Positions 1-5,160 of a DNA stretch of 5,930 bases are shown here, in pieces. Below the pieces are notes generated by a model, which was given only the letters and a program-made list of their open reading frames with translations, did not search any database and was not told the origin of the DNA. A program made the translations under genes and the position numbers. The stretch comes from Bdellovibrionales bacterium. Lineage in GTDB: Bacteria; Bdellovibrionota; Bdellovibrionia; Bdellovibrionales; JAMPXM01. The stretch spans positions 1 to 5,930 of the forward strand of contig SXSP01000378.1 in NCBI GenBank assembly GCA_005792225.1. Reading direction: 5' to 3'. The first letter of the stretch is position 1, and each line of letters begins with the position of its first letter.

Positions 1-26
1 ACTGCACGACCAAGGTCCTTTAACGC

Positions 27-449
27 TCAGCGAGTCTTGCGGATGGCGGCGACGACTTCTTCGTCCGTCGCCTTGCCGTATTCGAGAACTTCGATCACGG
101 GCAGGTACTTCAGAAGAAGGTCGGGCATGCGGCTCTCGGAAGTATTCTTAGCCGAGCATTGAAAGTAACGGACTTCCATTTCAAGGAGCGAGCAGCCGAG
201 AACCCGTGCGAAATCGGGAAGGCGACGGCTCGGAAGGAGCGAAACACCTCTCTCGATATTCGAGATGAGTTGTGACGAATCGTAGTTCAGGGCCTTGGCG
301 AGTTCAGCTTGGGTGATGTGAGCCGCGCGCCTGCAGTCACGGAGCCAGATGCCGAATTTCTTGCGTCTTTCGACAAGCTCGTTGTCGTTGTTCACGGCCA
401 TCTCCATTTTGGAGGCGTTGATCTCGGTACTCATGGAATGTGCGCTCAT
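27..449 (-). CDS. Small XRE-family helix-turn-helix transcriptional regulator
   Basis: A 140-residue protein, probably a DNA-binding regulator. Residues about 29-90 form a Cro/C1-type HTH: TQAELAKAL (46-54) is the second helix, and SSQLISNIERG (58-68) matches the recognition helix and the conserved 'I-x-x-x-E-x-G' turn. It is followed by the usual 'LPDFARVLGCSLLEME' helix that closes the fold. The C-terminal 50 residues match no domain I know and may mediate dimerisation. The ATG at 447-449 is preceded by GGAG (458-461 on the complement) at an 8-nt spacing; the next ATG (codon 6) has no ribosome site, so the first was chosen. The gene lies downstream of the phospholipid operon on the same strand, but about 158 bp separates them, so it is probably its own unit. 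No target operator can be read from the sequence. The HTH assignment is firm; the regulated process is unknown. Confidence 0.85.
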   Translation of the reverse strand: MSAHSMSTEINASKMEMAVNNDNELVERRKKFGIWLRDCRRAAHITQAELAKALNYDSSQLISNIERGVSLLPSRRLPDFARVLGCSLLEMEVRYFQCSAKNTSESRMPDLLLKYLPVIEVLEYGKATDEEVVAAIRKTR

Positions 450-607
450 ATTTCTAACTCCGGTTTTGCTCTCACTGAACTACTCGGTTCATTAGAGCAT
501 GCGGACCAGCCTCGAAGTCGCTTATGAAGAAATCGTGATGGCCCGTTTTTGCCGGGTGCTCGTTAAAACTTAGGCTAGGCTTTCTCGTATTGGTTTGAGA
601 AGGAAAT
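450..607. other. Intergenic region between acyltransferase and XRE gene
   Basis: 158 bp without a gene. It should hold the 3' end of the acyltransferase transcript and the promoter of the XRE gene. I see two weak dyads: TTCTC/GAGAA (582-586 with 597-601) and CCCG/CGGG (542-545 with 553-556). Neither is followed by a T-run on the minus strand, so no convincing intrinsic terminator exists. A TCTAAT hexamer on the minus strand could be a -10 for the XRE gene, but no matching -35 sits upstream. A short direct repeat TAGGC TAGGC lies at 571-580. Confidence 0.5.
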
Positions 608-1366
608 TCAGCGGGCAGCGGCTGAATCTGGGCCATCTTCCTCTTCCGCTTTGAATGCGTTCGGATTGATTCTCATCACCCAATCCCGGTAGTGCTCGTA
701 GATCAGCTCGATCGGGCCGGGTGGATGCACGGGACCGATGTGGAGGATGAGTGAGCCGGGCTTCGCGAAGATGCGCCCTTTGGGCCAGAGTTCAGTGGCG
801 CCTTCTAAATAAATAAAGAGAAGTGGAGTCGTGGTCTTTTCCGAGAAGAGACTCACGCCACGCTTGAATTGCTGAATGTAGCCGTCTTTTGATCGCGTGC
901 CTTCGGGGAAGATGATCAGCCAAATACGTTCAAGCCGATTCAGCAACGTCACGCAGAGTTCGACCGCCTCACCCTTTTTATCTTTCCGGTCGATCGGGAT
1001 CGCGCCGAGGCAATGCTTTGAGAAAAAAGTGAAGACGGGGTTCGAAAAGAAGTAGTCCTTGGCCGCCGCGATGTAAACGTCGAGCCAATATCGAAACGGG
1101 ATGGCCGCGGCGATGGAGACGGCATCGAGGTGGCTCGCGTGATTGGCGATGACGAGAAGGCGTGGATAATTGCGGTAGATCTCGTGGAAGTCGCCCTTCA
1201 CCCTCATGCGGATATAGAACTTGTAAAAGCCGTGCTTCAGGATCAATCCCCAGAGCGCCCTCATCACGAGGCTGATCAAATCATAGTGACGCGTGAACAG
1301 CGGGAGGTGCTTGAGATGGGAGGGGAGCTCCATCCATTGTTCATTGTCGTAGTCCCACTCTTTCAT
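608..1366 (-). CDS. plsC: PlsC-like 1-acyl-sn-glycerol-3-phosphate acyltransferase
   Basis: A 252-residue member of the PlsC/LPLAT family, which transfers an acyl chain to lysophosphatidate at the inner membrane to make phosphatidate. All four family motifs are present: catalytic NHASHLD (75-81, His76 and Asp81), GAIPIDR (121-127), substrate-phosphate motif FPEGTRS (153-159), and TPLLFIYLEG (about 180-189) as the fourth block. A hydrophobic N-terminal stretch around residues 28-45 could anchor it. The reading frame is open to an ATG at 1408, but I start at the ATG at 1366: it forms a 4-nt ATGA overlap with the stop of the CdsA-like gene and has GGGAG (1371-1375) 4 nt upstream. The longer start has no ribosome site and would add 14 residues unlike the family. 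It is last in the operon and makes the substrate of the protein encoded just before it. It may be a paralogue rather than the housekeeping PlsC, and the acyl acceptor could be another lysolipid. Confidence 0.88.
   Translation of the reverse strand: MKEWDYDNEQWMELPSHLKHLPLFTRHYDLISLVMRALWGLILKHGFYKFYIRMRVKGDFHEIYRNYPRLLVIANHASHLDAVSIAAAIPFRYWLDVYIAAAKDYFFSNPVFTFFSKHCLGAIPIDRKDKKGEAVELCVTLLNRLERIWLIIFPEGTRSKDGYIQQFKRGVSLFSEKTTTPLLFIYLEGATELWPKGRIFAKPGSLILHIGPVHPPGPIELIYEHYRDWVMRINPNAFKAEEEDGPDSAAAR
1363..1366 (-). promoter_or_regulatory. ATGA stop/start overlap, CdsA-like to PlsC-like
   Basis: The TGA stop of the cytidylyltransferase gene and the ATG of the acyltransferase gene share bases in ATGA on the minus strand. 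Such overlaps usually allow terminating ribosomes to reinitiate, keeping the two membrane enzymes in fixed proportion. The nearby GGGAG at 1371-1375 supports initiation here. Confidence 0.75.
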
Positions 1367-2304
1367 TGCGCTCCCGAAGTCTGCGCCGTCATCTGCAGCA
1401 GCATCCACATCACGTAATAGTAGATCGGAGCCACGAAGATGAGCCGATCCATGATGGTGAGGAAGTCGCCGCGTCCGATGATGAAGGGCCCCACGTCTTT
1501 AATGCCGAGGTCGCGTCGGATGACCGAGAGAACGAGATCTCCCAGGCTTCCCCCGAGAGCAGCCACGAGACCCGATGCGATCCAGAAAGTTTCGGAGCGC
1601 ACGGGAAGGAGGTGGCGAAGCCCCCACGCCAGAATAAGTGTTAGAGAAAACGCGATGAGGCCCGCTTCGAGATTTCGTTTCGGTGAGATGCGTGAGAAGA
1701 GTCGCACCTTTCCGAAGTGACGGCTCAAACTCAAATAGAGGTTATCGCAAACCTCGGTGAGAATCAGGATGTAGATCACCATGTAAGGACCGCGGTCGAG
1801 CTGCCAGATCCAACCGAGGTGCATGAAGCCCCATCCAAGGAAGCTAAAGCACATGAGCGTGAGTGCGAGGTATTGAATCATCTGCTTCGCCGAGTTGCGA
1901 ACAATCGGTATCATGCAGATAGCACCCAGGAAGATCATCGGTGCGAGATCGTAGAGCGAGTTGTTGTCGTAGTAGATCGCAAGGCCGAGCGCCATGAGAC
2001 CGATGTACGTGGCCCACACGAAATAACTCCGGTGGTACATGCCCATCATTTGAAAGAAGATTTTCGCACCCATCATCGCGCACACGGTGAGAACGACGAG
2101 TGGCCAGGGCGACGCGAGTCCGCAGAATCCAAGCAGGATCGGAGCGGCGAAGAGCCAACTCTTCAGCGAGGCCCAGGACGCCTGAGTGTGCGTGTTTTTA
2201 TTGCGGATGAAGAACAAGGGAACGCCGATCGCGACGAGAAAGGCGATGACGAGCATCACCGTTTCCCGGTAGAGCGGTTGCCCCCAGAGGCTGGTTTCGA
2301 TCAT
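1363..2304 (-). CDS. CdsA-like phosphatidate cytidylyltransferase (divergent)
   Basis: A 313-residue integral membrane protein with about eight or nine hydrophobic segments, from residue 15 to about 306. The C-terminal half matches the CdsA family, which makes CDP-diacylglycerol from phosphatidate and CTP. EVCDNLYLS (184-192, Asp187) corresponds to the conserved Asp block, ISPKRNLEAG (206-215) to 'SPxKTxEG', and GDLVLSVIRRDLGIKD (255-270) to the signature 'GDLxxSxxKRxxxIKD'. The end of the signature departs from the norm: GRGDFLTIMD (277-286) stands where 'GHGGxLDRxD' is usual, so His becomes Arg, the second Gly becomes Asp, and the first metal-ligand Asp becomes Thr; the final Asp286 remains. 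The ATG at 2304 overlaps the regulator stop; its own ribosome site is weak, which suggests coupling. It could be a specialised CDP-alcohol-forming paralogue like the YnbB group rather than housekeeping CdsA. Family membership is well supported; the exact substrate is not. Confidence 0.82.
   Translation of the reverse strand: MIETSLWGQPLYRETVMLVIAFLVAIGVPLFFIRNKNTHTQASWASLKSWLFAAPILLGFCGLASPWPLVVLTVCAMMGAKIFFQMMGMYHRSYFVWATYIGLMALGLAIYYDNNSLYDLAPMIFLGAICMIPIVRNSAKQMIQYLALTLMCFSFLGWGFMHLGWIWQLDRGPYMVIYILILTEVCDNLYLSLSRHFGKVRLFSRISPKRNLEAGLIAFSLTLILAWGLRHLLPVRSETFWIASGLVAALGGSLGDLVLSVIRRDLGIKDVGPFIIGRGDFLTIMDRLIFVAPIYYYVMWMLLQMTAQTSGAQ
2301..2304 (-). promoter_or_regulatory. ATGA stop/start overlap, regulator to CdsA-like
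   Basis: The regulator's TGA and the cytidylyltransferase's ATG overlap as ATGA on the minus strand. Only a poor GAG lies within reach upstream, so translation of the membrane enzyme probably depends on ribosomes finishing the regulator. Confidence 0.75.
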
Positions 2305-3659
2305 GATTTCATCTCAATGTTGTAATCCTTGATCTTCTTGTAAAGGCTCGAGCGCGAAATCTTAAGAAGCGCCGAAGCCTGATCGACATCACTCGTGCGC
2401 TCAAGCGCCATGCGCACGAGTTGCGCTTCGTAGTCGGCCGTAAGATCGTTCAAGCCGCGCGAAAGGTCCACGTCGTTCATCGAAGCGGCGGGGCGGCCGA
2501 CGATCGGGAGAACTCTCATGGCATCTTCGCGGCGAATGACCGGAAGCGGCGAGTAGAGGCAGAGTTGCTCGCAAACCCTCTTAAGTTCCCGTACGTTTCC
2601 GGGCCACGAATGAGATTTGAGCGCGGTGAGGGCTTCTTCCTCGATCGACTTGTTTCGGCGTGGGCGTTCGCGTTCCATGAAGTGTTTCATCAAGTCGGTG
2701 ATGTCGTCGATGCGGTCGCGAAGGGCCGGAAGGAGGAGCTTGCGGCCGTTCAGACGCCAGAGGAGATCCTCGCGGAACTTCCCTTCTTTCACCATAGTCT
2801 CGAGATTCTGGTTTGTCGCCGCGATCACGCGAACGTTCACGCGCAGGGAATCTTTGGCGCCGACGCGACGAATTTCGCCGCTCTCGAGAAATCGCAGAAG
2901 TTTGGCCTGCTGCGAGAGTGGAAGAGCTTCGATTTCGTCGAGGAAGAGATCGCCCCCATGGGCGGCCTCCGCTAGACCCATTTTGTTTTGATCGGCGCCC
3001 GTGAAGGCTCCGCGAACATGGCCGAAAAATTCACTCTCGAAGACATTTTCGGGAAGGGCCGCGACGTTGACGGTGACAAACGGGCGAGTGCCTGAATCCT
3101 CTTGAGCATGGATGAGCGACGCCGCGACTTCTTTGCCCGTACCGGATTCACCCTCGATCAAGATGGGACCTGGCTCGCCACGAAGGTTCGCGATTTGGCG
3201 ACGCGCCTCCAGCGATGCGGAACTCGAACCGATCCACGGAACGGTGTTGCTCGCGGTGCGAGTGGAAGCGTTGCGCAGAAGGTGAAGGGCTTCGATCTTT
3301 TCGAGAGTGAGCAAAAACTCCTCGGGGCTCAGGGGTTTTGCCAAAAAGCGCGAAGCACCGGCCTTCAAACAAGATTCCATCAGATCGCGATCCAGGTCTC
3401 CCGACATTGCGACGATCTCGAGATGCGGATCGAGCTTGTGGAGGCTTTCGATGAGATCAACACCCTCGGCTTTCTTGAGATTCCCGGTGAGATGCATGTC
3501 GACGAGGGCCGCCGTGAAGCTCCCTTGGGGCGGTGCTTTCGGATCGTCGGAGTGCACCATTCGCCAGTGCGACGGAAGCGTCATGCGAATACCGCTCACC
3601 ACAAGATCGTCATCATCGATGACAAGCAGTTTCAAGCGCGTATCGTTTGATCGATCCAT
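2301..3659 (-). CDS. Sigma-54-dependent response regulator, NtrC type
   Basis: A 452-residue enhancer-binding protein with the full three-domain plan. The receiver domain (about 9-125) has the acidic cluster DDDD (15-18), phospho-acceptor Asp54 in ALVDMHL, Ser86 and Lys108 in FLAKP. The AAA+ domain (about 143-370) has Walker A GESGTGKE (170-177), an intact GAFTGA sigma-54 contact loop (217-222), Walker B DLFLDEIE (237-244), the arginine-finger region FREDLLWRLN (295-304) and sensor II WPGNVREL (352-359). A Fis-type HTH follows (about 424-446, DVDQASALLKISRSSLYKK). It should oligomerise when phosphorylated and use ATP to open sigma-54 promoters. The frame extends to a GTG at 3665, but that codon overlaps the AGGAAGG ribosome site, which sits 5 nt from the ATG at 3659; I chose the ATG. 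No sensor kinase is visible in the window. It is the first gene of the operon and overlaps the CdsA-like gene by 4 nt. Confidence 0.95.
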   Translation of the reverse strand: MDRSNDTRLKLLVIDDDDLVVSGIRMTLPSHWRMVHSDDPKAPPQGSFTAALVDMHLTGNLKKAEGVDLIESLHKLDPHLEIVAMSGDLDRDLMESCLKAGASRFLAKPLSPEEFLLTLEKIEALHLLRNASTRTASNTVPWIGSSSASLEARRQIANLRGEPGPILIEGESGTGKEVAASLIHAQEDSGTRPFVTVNVAALPENVFESEFFGHVRGAFTGADQNKMGLAEAAHGGDLFLDEIEALPLSQQAKLLRFLESGEIRRVGAKDSLRVNVRVIAATNQNLETMVKEGKFREDLLWRLNGRKLLLPALRDRIDDITDLMKHFMERERPRRNKSIEEEALTALKSHSWPGNVRELKRVCEQLCLYSPLPVIRREDAMRVLPIVGRPAASMNDVDLSRGLNDLTADYEAQLVRMALERTSDVDQASALLKISRSSLYKKIKDYNIEMKS

Positions 3660-3664
3660 GAGCA

Positions 3665-3671
3665 CCTTCCT
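3665..3671 (-). promoter_or_regulatory. Ribosome binding site deciding the regulator start
   Basis: AGGAAGG on the minus strand lies 5 nt before the ATG at 3659. The alternative GTG at 3665-3663 uses the last G of this site itself and so cannot be initiated from it. Confidence 0.7.
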
Positions 3672-3700
3672 ACGCTAAAAGTTCGTACCACTCCATCCTA

Positions 3701-3716
3701 TGCAACAGAGGTGCTC
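3701..3716 (-). promoter_or_regulatory. Candidate sigma-54 (-24/-12) promoter of the regulator operon
   Basis: On the minus strand GAGCAC, five bases, then TTGCA matches the sigma-54 consensus TGGCAC-N5-TTGCA at all five -12 positions and four of six -24 positions, with exact spacing. The deviation is AG in place of the -24 GG, which usually weakens binding. Transcription would start near 3690, giving a leader of about 30 nt before the regulator ATG. Because the first gene is itself a sigma-54 activator, this would allow self-activation. Single short matches occur by chance, so the call is tentative. Confidence 0.35.
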
Positions 3717-3719
3717 TGT
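3705..3719. repeat. Perfect 6-bp inverted repeat, operator-like
   Basis: ACAGAG-gtg-CTCTGT is a perfect dyad in the 106-bp region between the divergent regulator and serA genes. It falls between the -35-like and -10-like hexamers and overlaps the sigma-54-like element, a position expected for a repressor or regulator site. No T-run follows on either strand, so it is not a terminator. The binding protein is unknown. Confidence 0.4.
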
Positions 3720-3765
3720 GACAATATGGGGTGCGCTAAACCAACCCTAGTTTTTTGGAGTCTAA

Positions 3766-4989
3766 ATGGCCCGTTCTGCATCGCATTCGTTGCGCATTCT
3801 CTTGCTCGAGGGAATCCACCCGGTCGCGAAGGAGCAACTCGAGAGAGACGGATTTCAAGTTCGCCTCGAGACCTACTCTCCGGCGGAAAAGGAACTCACA
3901 GAATGGATACAGGGAGTGGATGCGGTTGGGATTCGCTCGAAGACCCAGATCACAAAGCCGATTCTGGAAGCGCAAAAACAACTTTTGACGATCGGCGCGT
4001 TCTGTATCGGAACCGATCAAATCGCGACACCCGTCGCGAACGGGCTCGGCATCCCGGTTTTCAACGCACCCTACAGCAATACGAGAAGTGTTGCGGAACT
4101 CGTCATCGCGGAAATCATCGCGCTTTCGAGGCAGCTCGGTGACCGGAATTCGAAGGCTCATCAAGGTGAGTGGTTAAAATCGGCGGAAGGATCGCGCGAG
4201 GTCCGCGGCAAGACTTTGGGCTTGGTCGGTTATGGGCACATCGGCAGTCAGGTGAGCGTCCTCGCCGAAGCTCTAGGCTTAAGGGTTGTTTATTTTGATA
4301 TCATCAAAAAGCTCCCGCTCGGAAATTCGCAAGCATGCCGAACGTTGGGGGAGCTCCTCCAGCAATCGGATTTCGTAAGCCTTCACGTTCCCGATACGCA
4401 GCAAACGAAGAACCTGATCGGTCACCAGGAAATCTCGGCGATGAAGCGCGGGAGCCATTTGATCAACGCAAGTCGCGGCAGTGTTGTTGATATTCCAGCG
4501 CTCGCGACCGCGATCCGCGAAAAGCGTCTCGCCGGTGCCGCGGTGGACGTATTTCCGTATGAGCCGGCGAGCAATAAAGAGAAGTTCGTGAGCGAGCTCC
4601 AAGGGCTTCCGAATGTTCTTCTCACCCCGCACATTGGAGGCAGCACGCTCGAAGCACAAGAGGCGATCGGAGTCGAAGTCGCAACGAGTCTCGCGGCGTT
4701 CCTCAAGACCGGTAGCACGCGGGGAGCCGTGAACTTTCCGAACGTGGATCTTCCGATTCTTCATCAAGATTGCCACCGCATCATCAACGTCCACCGTAAC
4801 GTGCCCGGCGTCCTCTCCGACATCAACACGATCGTCTCGGATGTGGGAGCGAACATTCAGGCGCAATCGCTCTCGACCGACAATCAAATCGGTTATCTCG
4901 TCATGGATATCGAAAAGGCCGAGGCCGACGAAGTCGCAAATCGGATCGCGAAACTCGATACCAGTATCAAGACGAGAGTCGCGTTCTAA
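3766..4989 (+). CDS. serA: D-3-phosphoglycerate dehydrogenase with ACT domain
   Basis: A 407-residue cytosolic enzyme that oxidises 3-phosphoglycerate to 3-phosphohydroxypyruvate with NAD+, the first step of serine synthesis. The length is near E. coli SerA (410). Residues about 10-105 and 295-330 form the substrate domain and 106-294 the nucleotide domain, with GYGHIG (155-160) and Asp179 after the second strand for NAD ribose. The catalytic set is intact: Arg237 in NASRGS, Glu266 in FPYEP and His289 in TPHIGG. The C-terminal ACT domain (about 338-407) keeps His343, Asn345 and Asn363, equivalent to the E. coli serine-binding His344, Asn346 and Asn364, so serine feedback inhibition is likely. 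The ATG follows GGAG (3757-3760) by 5 nt. The gene diverges from the regulator operon and stands alone; cheR follows on the same strand after 158 bp, with no clear terminator between. No biosynthetic partner (serB, serC) is in the window. Confidence 0.96.
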   Translation: MARSASHSLRILLLEGIHPVAKEQLERDGFQVRLETYSPAEKELTEWIQGVDAVGIRSKTQITKPILEAQKQLLTIGAFCIGTDQIATPVANGLGIPVFNAPYSNTRSVAELVIAEIIALSRQLGDRNSKAHQGEWLKSAEGSREVRGKTLGLVGYGHIGSQVSVLAEALGLRVVYFDIIKKLPLGNSQACRTLGELLQQSDFVSLHVPDTQQTKNLIGHQEISAMKRGSHLINASRGSVVDIPALATAIREKRLAGAAVDVFPYEPASNKEKFVSELQGLPNVLLTPHIGGSTLEAQEAIGVEVATSLAAFLKTGSTRGAVNFPNVDLPILHQDCHRIINVHRNVPGVLSDINTIVSDVGANIQAQSLSTDNQIGYLVMDIEKAEADEVANRIAKLDTSIKTRVAF

Positions 4990-4999
4990 GACGTTCTAA
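4982..4999 (+). repeat. Short tandem repeat spanning the serA stop codon
   Basis: CGTTCTAA occurs at 4982-4989 and again at 4992-4999, a 10-bp period. The first copy encodes the last residues and stop of serA. It could be a small duplication or chance; no function is evident. Confidence 0.4.
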
Positions 5000-5032
5000 A
5001 CCTACCAACTAGAATTCATCGTCCAAGTCTGG

Positions 5033-5062
5033 CGCGCCTCGCGATCAAAGTCGGGAGGCGTG
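5033..5062 (+). promoter_or_regulatory. Leader hairpin covering a Shine-Dalgarno site upstream of cheR
   Basis: The left arm (5033-5044) and right arm (5051-5062) pair over 11 positions, including one G-T wobble and interrupted by a single G/G mismatch, around the 6-nt loop TCAAAG. The core pairs are CGCCTC with GAGGCG. The right arm contains GGGAGG (5053-5058), the ribosome site of the short frame starting at 5066, so folding would hide it. There is no T-run after the hairpin, which argues against an ordinary intrinsic terminator for serA, although it may still act on the 3' end of that transcript. Confidence 0.4.
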
Positions 5063-5065
5063 ATT

Positions 5066-5134
5066 ATGATTTCGCGACAGAAGCCGCATATTCCCTTATA
5101 TCCACTCAGCTTTTCACCGAAGAGGAGTCGATGA
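5066..5134 (+). CDS. Possible 22-residue leader peptide upstream of cheR
   Basis: A 22-codon frame, basic and proline-rich (MISRQKPHIPLYPLSFSPKR), with no recognised family. Its ATG has the best ribosome site in the region, GGGAGG 7 nt upstream. Its TGA overlaps the ATG of a second small frame as ATGA. A leader peptide coupling translation toward cheR is one reading; chance is the other. The support is position and ribosome site only. Confidence 0.25.
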   Translation: MISRQKPHIPLYPLSFSPKRSR

Positions 5135-5160
5135 TCGGGGAACACGAATGGGTGCAATAA
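5131..5160 (+). CDS. Possible 9-residue leader frame overlapping the cheR start
   Basis: MIGEHEWVQ, preceded by AGAGGAG (5121-5127) 3 nt upstream. Its start overlaps the stop of the 22-codon frame and its stop lies 13 nt inside cheR, in another frame. It could deliver ribosomes to the cheR ATG at 5148, whose own site (GGGGA, 5137-5141) is only moderate. A frame this short may be coincidental. Confidence 0.2.
   Translation: MIGEHEWVQ

Larger units (their letters stand above)
3695..3724 (-). promoter_or_regulatory. Alternative sigma-70-like promoter of the regulator operon
   Basis: The minus strand reads TTGTCA (3719-3724, five of six to TTGACA), an 18-nt spacer and TAGGAT (3695-3700, four of six to TATAAT). 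It faces the regulator gene and overlaps the sigma-54-like element. Only one of the two may be real. Confidence 0.3.

Noticed and set aside
542..556. CCCG/CGGG dyad as an intrinsic terminator of the phospholipid operon
   Set aside because: The stem is only 4 bp, the T-run lies in the loop on the plus strand, and no U-tract follows on the minus strand.
1717..2325. Open frame of 202 codons on the plus strand opposite the CdsA-like gene
   Set aside because: It is rich in Arg, His, Asp and Glu, as antisense frames of hydrophobic genes are, has no motif, and lies wholly over a gene with clear family signatures.
3102..3650. Open frame of 182 codons on the plus strand opposite the receiver domain
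   Set aside because: Lies opposite the receiver and AAA+ coding sequence, whose motifs are intact; no ribosome site or recognisable fold.
3660..3665. GTG at 3665 as the response regulator start
   Set aside because: It overlaps the AGGAAGG ribosome site, which is correctly spaced for the ATG at 3659.
4279..4887. Open frame of 202 codons on the minus strand inside serA
   Set aside because: Antisense shadow of a well-conserved enzyme; the predicted protein is Arg-rich and matches nothing.
5010..5015. TAGAAT as a -10 element for a cheR promoter
   Set aside because: No acceptable -35 hexamer lies 16-18 nt upstream.
5030..5044. TGGCGC as a -24 element of a sigma-54 promoter before cheR
   Set aside because: The nearest GC lies 8 rather than 10 nt after the GG, and no TTGC is present.
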